From Lachnospiraceae bacterium (GTDB taxonomy: Bacteria; Bacillota; Clostridia; Lachnospirales; Lachnospiraceae), in NCBI GenBank assembly GCA_017470935.1, contig JAFUXG010000005.1, positions 1 through 64,000 of the forward strand: DNA of 64,000 bases, read 5' to 3'. The notes beneath the pieces are model-generated. The model was not told where the DNA came from. It did no database searches and worked only from the letters and a program-made list of their open reading frames with translations. This document shows positions 45,313-54,722 of this stretch, piece by piece (positions within the stretch are counted from its first letter, which is position 1; each line of letters begins with the position of its first letter). The position numbers were made by a program, and so were the translations under genes.

Positions 45313-45576
45313 TCAGCAATCCTCTTCCCGCATTACAGCTTTATCAAGGCATACATCCACAAGCATAATATCAGGACCGATCTTAACAACATCACAAAAT
45401 CTGATATAATATCGGATGCATTTACCAAAGCCTGAAAAAAAGCCTGAAGAAGCCGGAACAATAAATCCACATATCTGACCGTTTTCAGGATCAAAATCAA
45501 TATCTGCAACACAGCCTATACGCATACAGTCCTTGCAGTTAATTACTTCCTTTTGCTTTAATTCAACGAATTTCAT
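45313..45576 (-). CDS. YlmC/YmxH-family PRC-barrel protein
   Basis: 87 residues. It has the YlmC/YmxH pattern: ELKQKEVINCKDCMRIGCV at the start, then GFIVPASSGFFSGFG and YIRFCDVVKIGPDIMLVDV, a single PRC-barrel-like domain. Such genes are common in sporulating Firmicutes; the function is unknown. It precedes nrdR by 68 bases behind a good promoter. Confidence 0.88.
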   Translation of the reverse strand: MKFVELKQKEVINCKDCMRIGCVADIDFDPENGQICGFIVPASSGFFSGFGKCIRYYIRFCDVVKIGPDIMLVDVCLDKAVMREEDC

Positions 45577-45667
45577 AAAAGCTCCAGAGCCTTCTTAAGC
45601 ACAATATATGCTAAAAACACATTAAAAAGAAGTACAAATTGTGATTAACATAATGTAGACAATAGTT

Positions 45668-45696
45668 ATTATATATTAAAACATACAAAAAATCAA
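45668..45696 (-). promoter_or_regulatory. Sigma-A promoter before ymxH-nrdR
   Basis: Minus-strand TTGATT, 17 bases, TATAAT. The -10 is perfect. The -35 overlaps the end of rnfB. It would start transcription about 85 bases before ymxH. Confidence 0.6.
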
Positions 45697-46484
45697 TTAT
45701 AAATAACCTTAACAGGACATTTATCCTTACATGCCCCACACTGGACACATTTCTCCTGGTCAATATGGGCAAGATTATTTTCTACGGTTATTGCATCATT
45801 CGGGCAATTTCTTGCACACAGTCCACAGCCTATACATCCCGCCTGGCAAACCTTCTTAACCTCTACACCCTTATCCTTAGAGCTGCAGCTTACCTTATAG
45901 GAATTATCAGCCGGAATTAGTTCTATTAAATGCTTAGGGCATTCAGCAACGCACTTGCCACACGCCTTACATTTAGTCTTATCTACAACAGCAATCCCAT
46001 CTACAATATCTATGGCATCAAAGGGACACACATTCTTGCAGCTGCCAAAGCCGGTACAGCCATAGGCACAAGCCTTCGCTCCGCCCCCTGGATTGTTAGC
46101 TGCAAATTTACAGTCCCGCGGTCCCACATACTCATATTGATCCTTTGCCTTTTCACATGTACCAGAGCATTTTACAAAGGCCGTCAGCTTAACAGTCTCA
46201 CCTGCCGATACACCCATGATCTCACCTATGGCTTCTGCAACAGGCTCCCCTCCAACAGGACACGCACCTACCGGTGCCTCGCCCTTTGCAATGGCTGCCG
46301 CAAGTCCATCACAGCCAGGGAATCCACAGCCGCCGCAGTTGTTGCCAGGCAGGCACTCTCTAACCTTTGCCTCCCTTTCATCCACCGGAACCTCAAATTT
46401 CTCACCGGCAATTCCAAGCAGTATTCCAATTATTACACCGGTACCGCCAACAATTCCCATTGCTATCAAAATTGATGTAACCAT
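45693..46484 (-). CDS. rnfB: Rnf complex iron-sulfur subunit RnfB
   Basis: 263 residues. A membrane anchor is followed by the N-terminal [4Fe-4S] binding block CLPGNNCGGCGFPGC near 44-58, then four further cysteine-rich cluster motifs (CTGFGSCKNVCP, CKACGKCVAECP, CIGCGLCARNCP and CVQCGACKDKCP). It carries electrons from reduced ferredoxin into Rnf. Last gene of the rnfCDGEAB cluster. Confidence 0.96.
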   Translation of the reverse strand: MVTSILIAMGIVGGTGVIIGILLGIAGEKFEVPVDEREAKVRECLPGNNCGGCGFPGCDGLAAAIAKGEAPVGACPVGGEPVAEAIGEIMGVSAGETVKLTAFVKCSGTCEKAKDQYEYVGPRDCKFAANNPGGGAKACAYGCTGFGSCKNVCPFDAIDIVDGIAVVDKTKCKACGKCVAECPKHLIELIPADNSYKVSCSSKDKGVEVKKVCQAGCIGCGLCARNCPNDAITVENNLAHIDQEKCVQCGACKDKCPVKVIYN

Positions 46485-46495
46485 ACCGTCCCCTC

Positions 46496-47071
46496 CTATT
46501 TGATCAATCCAGAAAATCCGAAAAATGCCATTGCCATTAACCCCGCTGTAAGAAGTACGATAGGGGTACCCTTAAAGGATTCCGGAATGTCATTATACTC
46601 AATCTTTTCGCGTATTCCAGCCATTATAACAATAGCCACAGTAAAGCCTACAGCGGTTCCAAAGCCGTTCACTACAGCAGACACAAAGCCGTAGGACTTT
46701 TGAACATTCAAAAGTGCAACACCAAGCACTGCACAGTTCGTTGTTATAAGAGGAAGATATACTCCTAAGGCTCTATACAGCGAAGGTACCATTTTCTTTA
46801 AGAACATTTCCACAAACTGTACCAAGGCTGCGATCACAAGAATAAAAACTATGGTCTGAAGATATGTAATATCAAGCTTTTCCAATACAAAGGTATATAT
46901 CAGGTTAGTTATAGCAGACGCAATAGTTATAACGAAAATTACTGCCCCACCCATTCCTGCTGCAGTATCCACCTTCTTTGAAACACCAATAAATGGACAA
47001 AGACCAAGAAACTGGCTTAACACAACATTATTGACCAATGCTGCACCAACAGCTATCAAAAATAAATTCAT
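46496..47071 (-). CDS. rnfA: Rnf complex membrane subunit RnfA
   Basis: 191 residues with six membrane helices; NNVVLSQFLGLCPFIGVSKK near the N-terminus and TNCAVLGVALLN contain the cysteines that hold a membrane iron-sulfur cluster with RnfE. GGAGGTGT is upstream. Three bases after rnfE. Confidence 0.96.
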   Translation of the reverse strand: MNLFLIAVGAALVNNVVLSQFLGLCPFIGVSKKVDTAAGMGGAVIFVITIASAITNLIYTFVLEKLDITYLQTIVFILVIAALVQFVEMFLKKMVPSLYRALGVYLPLITTNCAVLGVALLNVQKSYGFVSAVVNGFGTAVGFTVAIVIMAGIREKIEYNDIPESFKGTPIVLLTAGLMAMAFFGFSGLIK

Positions 47072-47074
47072 CTG

Positions 47075-47926
47075 CTACACCTCCTTATCCTTCTTATCTG
47101 TATCCTTGTTCACATCATCCTTATTTTTTGCATCTTTATTATTCCCATCATTTTTACTTTCCATATTTTCTTTGTCTATAACATCCTTGATGGTCAGCTT
47201 CTTATCCAGCTTATCCTTCGTGCCCATCACACCTTCCACAGTAAATGCTTTTCCTCCGCAAAGAGTATTGGTACATGACGCACACCCATCCTCTCTCTCG
47301 CAGATTGAAATAGCCTCTCCCGCACGCTTTGCCTTACTTATACGCACCTTATTCTGAACTGCAATGAGAAAAGCCAGTACAAAAAATGCTCCGGGTGCCA
47401 GTATAAGAATTGAAATGGGCTGATAGCTTTCAGGCATTATATGTGCGCCAAATATGGAGCCATTGCCTAAAAGCTCTCTGAAAATACCAATTGAAGTCAG
47501 ACCGATAGTAAAACCAAGTCCCATGCCGATTCCATCAAACATTGAAAGCCATACATTATTCTTAGAGGCATAGCTTTCTGCACGTCCTAAGATAATACAG
47601 TTTACAACAATAAGAGGTATATATATTCCAAGACTGTCATAAAGGGACGGCACAAATCCCTCTAACAGGAACTGAACAATAGTAACAAATGAAGCAACCA
47701 CAACTATATAAGCGGGTATTCTCACCTTGTCCGGTATTACCTTTCTAAGAGCAGATATCATCATGTTAGAAAGCACGAGTATAACAGTTGTGGTAAGTCC
47801 CATACCGATTCCATTAATTGCAGAGGTTGTAACCGCCATTGTCGGACACATTCCAAGCATCTGTACAAAGGTAGGATTCTCGGTTATGATACCGCATTTT
47901 AAACGCTCAGCATATCCCTTCATCAT
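47075..47926 (-). CDS. rnfE: Rnf complex membrane subunit RnfE with C-terminal extension
   Basis: 283 residues. Six membrane helices with PTFVQMLGMCPTMAVTTS and VNCIILGRAES cover the first 200 residues, the usual RnfE length. The remaining 70 residues form a cytosolic tail with a Cys cluster (CEREDGCASCTNTLCGGKA) and a Lys/Asp/Asn-rich end. The start is an ATG-ATG pair overlapping the rnfG stop. The tail cysteines could bind a metal or cluster; this is inference. Confidence 0.94.
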   Translation of the reverse strand: MMKGYAERLKCGIITENPTFVQMLGMCPTMAVTTSAINGIGMGLTTTVILVLSNMMISALRKVIPDKVRIPAYIVVVASFVTIVQFLLEGFVPSLYDSLGIYIPLIVVNCIILGRAESYASKNNVWLSMFDGIGMGLGFTIGLTSIGIFRELLGNGSIFGAHIMPESYQPISILILAPGAFFVLAFLIAVQNKVRISKAKRAGEAISICEREDGCASCTNTLCGGKAFTVEGVMGTKDKLDKKLTIKDVIDKENMESKNDGNNKDAKNKDDVNKDTDKKDKEV

Positions 47927-48540
47927 CCCACCTCCTCATTAACTTCTTCTATCAAAGTATTAATAAAATAAAGACCTGCATTAACTCCATTGGTAACCGC
48001 ATTAGTAGTAATGGTGGCTCCCGACAAAGCATCTATCTCATCATCACCCGTAGAACCGTTCTTGGTATATGAAAACCTGGAAACCAGCTTATTCTTAAAC
48101 TGATCCTTGAACTTGTCTTCAGTCGCCTTCATTCCAAGACCTGCGGTTTCACCTATGGAAAGAAATGATATCCCATTCAAGGTTCCATCCATTCTGACTC
48201 CCATTGCAAACTGGATATCCCCGCCATAGCCTTCGTGATCGGTTACTGTTGCCACGTATCCAAGCATATTACCCGATGCATCCTTTGCGGCCATCAATTC
48301 CTCAATATCAGCATCATAATCAAAGCCTTTCTCTTCAACCAGCTCATACACATAATCTTTATCAGCCATATCAAAGGACTCGGCATCATTAAACACCAGC
48401 TTATAGGCCTCTTCCTTTGCCCGCTGCTTCTCCCTTGCAATAGGCTCCTTAGTGACCTCATACACAAGACCTAATAAAACTCCGGCAATAACTGTAATAA
48501 GCATCAAGGAAAGTGTGTTCTTAATACTTTCACGACTCAT
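47923..48540 (-). CDS. rnfG: Rnf complex FMN-binding subunit RnfG
   Basis: 205 residues: one membrane helix (about 9-29) and an extracytoplasmic FMN-binding domain. The flavinylation motif SGAT is at 173-176, so FMN should be attached to Thr176 by ApbE, whose gene is in the same cluster. It overlaps rnfD by 11 bases. Confidence 0.96.
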   Translation of the reverse strand: MSRESIKNTLSLMLITVIAGVLLGLVYEVTKEPIAREKQRAKEEAYKLVFNDAESFDMADKDYVYELVEEKGFDYDADIEELMAAKDASGNMLGYVATVTDHEGYGGDIQFAMGVRMDGTLNGISFLSIGETAGLGMKATEDKFKDQFKNKLVSRFSYTKNGSTGDDEIDALSGATITTNAVTNGVNAGLYFINTLIEEVNEEVG

Positions 48541-49477
48541 GCTTTACCGCCCCCTTTCCAAAGGATTTTGGAACTGTAACACGTTCAATAAGCGGCACAA
48601 GGAGATTACCAATTATAATGGCATAAGATACTCCTTCAGCAGATCCGCCAAATATTCTGAATAAAAATGTCAAAAAGCCCAAAAGCACTCCAAATATAAT
48701 CTTTCCAACAGGCGTTATGGGAGATGTAACATAATCCGTAGCCATAAAGAAAGCTCCCAGCATAAGACCGCCGCCGGATAAATGGGCAAGCAGATAATTC
48801 ACATCAAAACCCCTGCCGCTTGCCACGGCATATATCAGAATAAATACAGAAAATGAACCTATGTAAAAAACAGGAATCCTGTAATTGATAATACCCAAAA
48901 ATGCCAGAAAAACGCCACCAATGATCAATGCAAATGCACTGGTTTCACCAATAGTTCCCGGTATATTGCCAAAAAACATAGAAAGCACATCCACCGATTC
49001 TCCTGCCTTCAGCTCTGCAAGAGGTGTAGCCATAGTAACCGCATCATAGGAAAAGCTTGTCATTATTCCTGTAAATGATATTAACAGAAAGCACCTTGCA
49101 CCCAGTGCAGGATTCATAAAGTTCTGCCCAAGTCCACCAAACAGCTGCTTTACTATGATAATGGCAAAAAAGCTTCCGATAACCGGAATCCAATATGGCA
49201 CATTCGGAGGAAGATTCATTGCAAGCAGCAATCCGGTAAGGGCAGCAGATAAATCCCTGACTGTTATCCTCGCCCCTATAAGCTTTTGAAACAGCGCTTC
49301 AAAAGCAACACAGCTCAATATAGTAATGATATATATTATGAGTGCCCTTATTCCGAAATTGTAAATTCCAAAAATAGCAGCAGGACATAATGCCACAATG
49401 ACCTTGCCCATAATATTAGTGGTTGTTTCTTTATCTCTTATATGTGGAGAAGAAGAAATCTTCATATTCTGTTCCAA
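48530..49477 (-). CDS. rnfD: Rnf complex membrane subunit RnfD
   Basis: About 315 residues with many membrane helices; a second covalent FMN is expected at the Thr in DAVTMATPLAELK. The start is ambiguous: TTG at 49477 has GGGGGTGG five bases upstream; ATG at 49465 has only a weak site. The open frame to 49510 overlaps rnfC and is unlikely. It forms the ion-pumping core with RnfA, E and G. Confidence 0.93.
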   Translation of the reverse strand: MEQNMKISSSPHIRDKETTTNIMGKVIVALCPAAIFGIYNFGIRALIIYIITILSCVAFEALFQKLIGARITVRDLSAALTGLLLAMNLPPNVPYWIPVIGSFFAIIIVKQLFGGLGQNFMNPALGARCFLLISFTGIMTSFSYDAVTMATPLAELKAGESVDVLSMFFGNIPGTIGETSAFALIIGGVFLAFLGIINYRIPVFYIGSFSVFILIYAVASGRGFDVNYLLAHLSGGGLMLGAFFMATDYVTSPITPVGKIIFGVLLGFLTFLFRIFGGSAEGVSYAIIIGNLLVPLIERVTVPKSFGKGAVKHES

Positions 49478-49490
49478 ATGTCCCACCCCC

Positions 49491-50813
49491 CTATCTCTTT
49501 CTGTTTGCAAGAATCTGTTTTCTTGTACTTGATATCATCTGTGTGAGATGCCTTTTTGCCGGACACACATAAGAGCAGCATCCACACTCACAGCACTCCA
49601 TTCCGTCAGCTGCAAGAAAAGCATCAATATCTCCATGTTCTGCCATATCAGCAAGCCTGTTAGGCATTACCCTTCCCGGGCATACCTCAACACATCTTCC
49701 ACACCGTATACAGTTCGAGGGCTCAATATCCGCCACAACGTCCTCCCTAAAGCAAAGCAGCGCTGATGAGCCCTTAACAATAGGAGCATCCAATGTAAAT
49801 AGTGCCTTGCCCATCATAGGCCCGCCTGATATGATCTTACCAGGATCCTCAATATTAAAGCCTCCCACCTCATCAATAAGCTCCTTAATATTAGTACCTA
49901 TTCTCACACGAAAATTAGCCGTATCAGTAACTGCGTCACCTGTTACCGTTACAATCCTTTCATAGAGAGGCCGTCCCTCCACCAAAGCATTGTATATGGC
50001 AACAATGGTATCCACGTTATGCACGATACAGCCTGCATCTGCCGGAAGCATGGAAGAATTGATCTCTCTTCCCGTATTAGCATATATAAGCTGTCTCTCA
50101 GCTCCCTGGGGATACTTGGTCTTTACCGCATTGACTGTAATATTCTCAATACCCTCAGTAAGTTCCTTAAGAAGCTTGATTGCCTCCGGCTTATTATCTT
50201 CAATTGCAATAATTCCCTTTGCGTTATCAAACAGATTAACAACAATCTGAAGTCCCGCAATAACCTTATTGGGTGTCTCAAGCATTCTGCGGTAATCAGA
50301 TGTAAGATATGGCTCGCACTCAGCACCATTTACAATAATAGTATCTATATCATCCTCATTCTTAGGAGACAGCTTAACATGTGCAGGAAAGCCTGCTCCA
50401 CCCATACCAACAATTCCAGCCTCCTTAACAGCCTCCTTCACGTCTTCACGATACAGACCCTCTAAGGGCTTTATATTAGCAGAAAAATCCACCTCCTCAA
50501 ACAAGCCGTCATTATCAATAATAATAGAATTCACCTTAGTGCCTGCAACCGTCATTCTCGGCTCAATATTCTTCACAGTTCCGGATACACCGGAATGAAT
50601 ATTGGCAGATACAAAGCCTCCCGCTTCTGCTATCTTTTGTCCCACCAATACCTTGTCACCCTTTTTCACAACCGGCACTGCAGGCGCACCGATATGCTGT
50701 GAAAGCGGATACACGCATTCACCCTTAGGCAGATAATCCACAATGGCTTTATCCTTGGATATGTCCTTACCGTCATAAGGATGAATGCCCCCCATAAATG
50801 TCAGTAAACCCAT
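49491..50813 (-). CDS. rnfC: Rnf complex NADH-oxidising subunit RnfC
   Basis: 440 residues. The N-terminal GGIHPYDGKDISKDK region leads into the NADH/FMN-binding fold with VGMGGAGFPAHVKLSP. Two [4Fe-4S] motifs, CIRCGRCVEVCP and CCECGCCSYVCP, lie near the C-terminus. It transfers electrons between the complex and NAD. First gene of the rnf cluster, 55 bases after the Gx transporter gene. Confidence 0.96.
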   Translation of the reverse strand: MGLLTFMGGIHPYDGKDISKDKAIVDYLPKGECVYPLSQHIGAPAVPVVKKGDKVLVGQKIAEAGGFVSANIHSGVSGTVKNIEPRMTVAGTKVNSIIIDNDGLFEEVDFSANIKPLEGLYREDVKEAVKEAGIVGMGGAGFPAHVKLSPKNEDDIDTIIVNGAECEPYLTSDYRRMLETPNKVIAGLQIVVNLFDNAKGIIAIEDNKPEAIKLLKELTEGIENITVNAVKTKYPQGAERQLIYANTGREINSSMLPADAGCIVHNVDTIVAIYNALVEGRPLYERIVTVTGDAVTDTANFRVRIGTNIKELIDEVGGFNIEDPGKIISGGPMMGKALFTLDAPIVKGSSALLCFREDVVADIEPSNCIRCGRCVEVCPGRVMPNRLADMAEHGDIDAFLAADGMECCECGCCSYVCPAKRHLTQMISSTRKQILANRKR

Positions 50814-50868
50814 TCTCCTTTATCTCCTTGAATTTTTATTTTATTATAACTCTTTTAATGAAATTTGA

Positions 50869-51357
50869 CTAGATATTTTGAAATCTCTTTATAAGAAATG
50901 CACTTACATAACCGACCAAAAAACCTGAAACAGCACCTGCAATAGCCAGATATGGAAAATAATATATTATATTAGAATTTTGCATAACAATAAATGCAGC
51001 CACAAGCTGTCCTATATTATGAAAAAATGCACCTATAACACTTACTCCAATAACGGAAAAACAATTTAATTTCTTTCCCACAGACATAGCTGCGATACAG
51101 AAGGCTCCCCCAACAATTCCAAACAGTATTGTGTTAAGTCCAGTAAATATTAATCCTGAAAGCACCACTCTTAATAATAGAATAACCGATGAATCCTTTA
51201 CCCCGTAATTGTAAAGTACAAGCATTGTTACCATATTTGCCAGCCCGATTTTGATACCAGGCACTGAGAAATTAAGTGGCAGCATACTCTCAAGATAGGA
51301 CAAAATAAGTCCCAGTGAAAGCAGCATTGCCAGTCTTGTTATTTTTTTCGTAGTCAT
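50869..51357 (-). CDS. Gx transporter family membrane protein
   Basis: 162 residues, five to six membrane segments. The family features are LGLILSYLESMLP and GIKIGLANMVTM near the start and GAFFHNIGQLVAAF in the second half; the family was once called heptaprenyl diphosphate synthase component I, but it looks like an ECF-type membrane protein. It commonly accompanies the NusG-II protein and ApbE near Rnf or flavin-based electron transfer genes. The substrate is unknown. Confidence 0.88.
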   Translation of the reverse strand: MTTKKITRLAMLLSLGLILSYLESMLPLNFSVPGIKIGLANMVTMLVLYNYGVKDSSVILLLRVVLSGLIFTGLNTILFGIVGGAFCIAAMSVGKKLNCFSVIGVSVIGAFFHNIGQLVAAFIVMQNSNIIYYFPYLAIAGAVSGFLVGYVSAFLIKRFQNI

Positions 51358-51451
51358 AGGAAAGCTCCTTGTAATTAACCGAATATGCTAATTATATACA
51401 TAAGTTATTGTTATATGTATATTAAAATATATCATTTAGATATATCAAAAG

Positions 51452-51832
51452 TTAATTGTCAATATCATTATTCCTGCTGCTTTTAACATCAATAAACAGC
51501 TTATGAGGTATGCAGACAATACTTTCATGGTTTTTACTAACAGGCTTGTGGTTAACACATATCTGGTTTTTACAGTCAGCCTCTTCAACCCACACCATTC
51601 CATTACGTATAACAACTGTATTATACCCGCCTGACTCACAGGAAACTCTTATGGTTCTGCTTTCATTAAGTGAATATGTCTCTTTAGCTTCTCCAGAAGT
51701 TATAATGACCTGGTCGCCCCTTTTTTGCTGCATAATTAATAACGCAGCGATACCTGTAATACTAAGTATCACTGCGATTAAGATCAGATCACCCTTTTTC
51801 AAATTATAATCACTACTTTTTTGCAAGCTCAT
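51452..51832 (-). CDS. NusG domain II-containing membrane-anchored protein
   Basis: 126 residues from ATG 51832, which has AGGAATGA upstream and overlaps the apbE end. An N-terminal membrane helix (about 16-35) is followed by an extracytoplasmic NusG-domain-II-like barrel with CKNQICVNHKPVSKNHESIVCIPH, three or four cysteines included. These proteins accompany ApbE and Gx transporters; they may handle flavins or redox partners outside the cell. It is not the transcription factor NusG. Confidence 0.85.
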   Translation of the reverse strand: MSLQKSSDYNLKKGDLILIAVILSITGIAALLIMQQKRGDQVIITSGEAKETYSLNESRTIRVSCESGGYNTVVIRNGMVWVEEADCKNQICVNHKPVSKNHESIVCIPHKLFIDVKSSRNNDIDN

Positions 51833-52889
51833 ATTCGTCATTCCTGATATTAAATCTTCGTTTAAGACTTTTTGTAATATATACCTTTTTCTCAGCTGTA
51901 ACAAATATTGCATCAACACCCTTATCCTCTGCATATTGCAAGCCCTTGTCTAAACCCATTACAAAGCATGCCGTTGACAATGCATCAGACAAAAAACCAT
52001 CATTTGTACATATTGTAACAGAGATAAGTCCATTATCAGCAGGATATCCCGTCTTAGGATCAAATATATGGTGATACCTTTTCCCGCCTATCTCAAAATA
52101 TTTTTCATAATCCCCAGAGGTAGAAACAACATTTCCACCATCAACCTCTAATACTCCCAGCACCTTACCATCTTCGCCTCTTGGATCCTGGACGCCCACA
52201 TGCCAAGGTCTTCCCTTGCCCTTATCTCCATAAACAGCAATTGTACCGCCTATGGAGACTATAGCACCTGGAACCTTCTGCCTTGACAATTCATCCATCA
52301 CCTCATCCGCGGCAATACCTTTGCCAACTGCGCCAAGATCTATTTTCATACCATCATTATGGAAAATAACACCATCATCAACAATCTCTATATCCGATGG
52401 ATCAATATGCAAAAGCGTCTCGTCAATCTCAGCCTGTGAAGGCGGCTTTGAATATCCATCCTCTATTCCCCAAAGCATTGATAATGGTAAAATACAGGGC
52501 GAAAATGCTCCCTCTGTCTCATTACATATTTCTATTTCCCTGCTTAAATACTCTTTAATATCTGGAGAAAATGTAACAGTACCATCAACTGCATAAGCCT
52601 TATTAATGGATGCAATCTCAGAAGATGGATTACGATAGGATATCCTTTCATCCAAATCCTTTAATAATTCATCTATAGAATTACTTACTTCCTGTCTTGC
52701 AGAAGCACTATCCATGTAGATTGTCTTCTTGACAGATGTACCAAAAGCCAGACCTGAATAAGTATCATTATCATATTCGCTCATTCTCACATTCTTAGAT
52801 TGAATGGCAAGATATGTCAGTGCAGCAATCAATGCAATAATAATAATCGCCGTTGTCTGATGCCTATATTTTGCTAGAAATCGAATCAT
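51813..52889 (-). CDS. apbE: FAD:protein FMN transferase ApbE
   Basis: 358 residues. An N-terminal membrane helix (about 13-30, no lipobox cysteine) anchors the protein outside. The ApbE core includes KIDLGAVGKGIAADEV and YHHIFDPKTGYPADNG. It transfers FMN from FAD to threonine in SGAT-type motifs, here most likely of RnfG and RnfD encoded downstream. AGAGGATA precedes the ATG. Confidence 0.95.
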   Translation of the reverse strand: MIRFLAKYRHQTTAIIIIALIAALTYLAIQSKNVRMSEYDNDTYSGLAFGTSVKKTIYMDSASARQEVSNSIDELLKDLDERISYRNPSSEIASINKAYAVDGTVTFSPDIKEYLSREIEICNETEGAFSPCILPLSMLWGIEDGYSKPPSQAEIDETLLHIDPSDIEIVDDGVIFHNDGMKIDLGAVGKGIAADEVMDELSRQKVPGAIVSIGGTIAVYGDKGKGRPWHVGVQDPRGEDGKVLGVLEVDGGNVVSTSGDYEKYFEIGGKRYHHIFDPKTGYPADNGLISVTICTNDGFLSDALSTACFVMGLDKGLQYAEDKGVDAIFVTAEKKVYITKSLKRRFNIRNDEYELAKK

Positions 52890-52913
52890 TATTATATCCT
52901 CTAATCTAATAAC

Positions 52914-53339
52914 TTATCCAATCATAAATGATATCTCTGCCTTACATGCAAGCTTACCATTCACAGCTGCAGTAACTGACCCAACACCTACAGGCCCCTT
53001 GACCTTTATTATCTCACAGGACAGTTCAAGTCTGTCTCCAGGAACAACCTTCTGCTTAAACTTAGCTTCCTTTATTCCAGCAAAATAAGCAGTCTTTCCC
53101 TTATTCTCATCAAGGGAAAGTACACATACAGCTCCAAGCTGAGCCAGGGCTTCAATCTGTAAAACTCCCGGCATTACAGGTTCAGCAGGGAAATGACCTG
53201 CAAAAAAGGGCTCATTATAGGAAAGATTTTTATATCCTTTAATGCTTTGGCCCGGAACCATCTCCGTCACCCTGTCGATCAAAAGAAAGGGCTGACGGTG
53301 AGGTATTATTTCCATAATCTGCTTTATATCAAGCTCCAT
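52914..53339 (-). CDS. fabZ: 3-hydroxyacyl-ACP dehydratase FabZ
   Basis: 141 residues, hot-dog fold. The active-site His and Glu lie in GHFPAEPVMPGVLQIEALAQ. It dehydrates 3-hydroxyacyl-ACP in fatty acid elongation. GAGGAGGA lies before the ATG. 40 bases after fabF. Confidence 0.96.
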   Translation of the reverse strand: MELDIKQIMEIIPHRQPFLLIDRVTEMVPGQSIKGYKNLSYNEPFFAGHFPAEPVMPGVLQIEALAQLGAVCVLSLDENKGKTAYFAGIKEAKFKQKVVPGDRLELSCEIIKVKGPVGVGSVTAAVNGKLACKAEISFMIG

Positions 53340-53379
53340 ACTATCCTCCTCAAATACATTAAATTATAACAAACATAAT

Positions 53380-54621
53380 TTATTCTACATATTTACGTAC
53401 AGCAAGTGTTGCGTTATGACCTCCAAAACCAAGAGAGTTTGAAAGGCATACATTAACTTCAGTATGTAAGCCTTGATCCTTCACATAGTTAAGTGTGAAT
53501 TCCGGATCGACATCCACATTCTTAAGTCCGACATTTTCATGTATATAACCCTCTTCAATAGACTTTACACAGGTAATAAATTCAACACCGCCTGCTGCAC
53601 CCAAAAGATGCCCAACCATCGATTTTGTTGAGCTTACAGGAATATCATCTGCCACATCCCCAAGGGCAGCCTTGATAGCTCTTGTCTCAAAAAGATCATT
53701 ATGATGTGTAGATGTACCATGGGCATTAATATATGAAACCTCGGAAGGTGAGATATTTCCATCCTTCATAGCTGCCATCATCGCCTTAGCAGCTCCCATA
53801 CCATCCTCAGCAGGTGATGTTATATGATATGCATCAGATGTGGCACCGTAGCCCACGATCTCGGCCAGTATCCTTGCTCCTCTTGCCTTTGCATGTTCAA
53901 GCTCCTCCAATACCACAATACCTGCACCCTCACCGAGAACAAAGCCTGCCCTGTCTTTGTCAAAAGGAATAGAAGCCCTTGTAACATCCTCAGTTGTATT
54001 AAGAGCTGTCAGGGCTGCAAATCCACCTACTCCGATAGGTGTAACACAAGCCTCAGTACCACCGGCGACCATCACATCTGCATCTCCATATTGAATCGTA
54101 CGGAATGCCTCACCAATATTATGAGTTCCTGTTGCACAGGCTGTCACAACATTAATAGACTTGCCCTTAAGTCCATACATAATAGACACATTACCTGCTG
54201 CCATGTTAGAGATCATCATTGGAATCATTAAGGGTTCCATACGTGAAGGTCCTTTTGTAAGTATCCTCTCCTTGTTACGCTCCCCTGCCTGGAGGCTTCC
54301 TGTACCGGAACCAACTGCTGTTCCCACCATATAGGGATCTTCCTTATCCATATCAAGCCCTGACTGCTCTATGGCTTCCTTAGCAGCTGCAACAGCAAAC
54401 TGTGAGAATCTTTCCATTCTCTTACAAGCCTTTGGATCCATATAATCCTTCCCATTGAAATCCTTTACCTCAGCAGCAATCTTCGCCTTATATTCTGAAG
54501 CGTCAAACTGAGTGATAGGACCAATTCCCACCTTGCTTTCCTTTACACTCTTCCAAAATTCATCAACACTTAAGCCAATGGGGGTAATTGCACCCATACC
54601 TGTTACTACAACTCTTCTCAT
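53380..54621 (-). CDS. fabF: 3-oxoacyl-ACP synthase II FabF
   Basis: 413 residues. The thiolase-fold Cys-His-His active site is visible: Cys in VVTACATGTHNIGEA, His in NAHGTSTHHND, His in KSMVGHLLGAAGG. It elongates acyl-ACP with malonyl-ACP. Preceded by GGAAAGAG and a 101-base gap after fabG. Confidence 0.97.
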   Translation of the reverse strand: MRRVVVTGMGAITPIGLSVDEFWKSVKESKVGIGPITQFDASEYKAKIAAEVKDFNGKDYMDPKACKRMERFSQFAVAAAKEAIEQSGLDMDKEDPYMVGTAVGSGTGSLQAGERNKERILTKGPSRMEPLMIPMMISNMAAGNVSIMYGLKGKSINVVTACATGTHNIGEAFRTIQYGDADVMVAGGTEACVTPIGVGGFAALTALNTTEDVTRASIPFDKDRAGFVLGEGAGIVVLEELEHAKARGARILAEIVGYGATSDAYHITSPAEDGMGAAKAMMAAMKDGNISPSEVSYINAHGTSTHHNDLFETRAIKAALGDVADDIPVSSTKSMVGHLLGAAGGVEFITCVKSIEEGYIHENVGLKNVDVDPEFTLNYVKDQGLHTEVNVCLSNSLGFGGHNATLAVRKYVE

Positions 54622-54660
54622 GTATTTACTCTCTCTTTCCTATTAATATTATAAACATAA

Positions 54661-54678
54661 GAACCATGTGGTATCTAT
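54661..54678. repeat. 18-base exact repeat, copy 2
   Basis: Identical to 31075-31092. Here it lies in the fabG-fabF gap, exactly between a minus-strand TTGACA (54684-54679) and TTATGT (54660-54655), so it would be the spacer of a weak fabF promoter. Confidence 0.35.
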
Positions 54679-54722
54679 TGTCAAAATCCATAGCAAGTCT
54701 GTATATAAGAGACTTTTGACTA

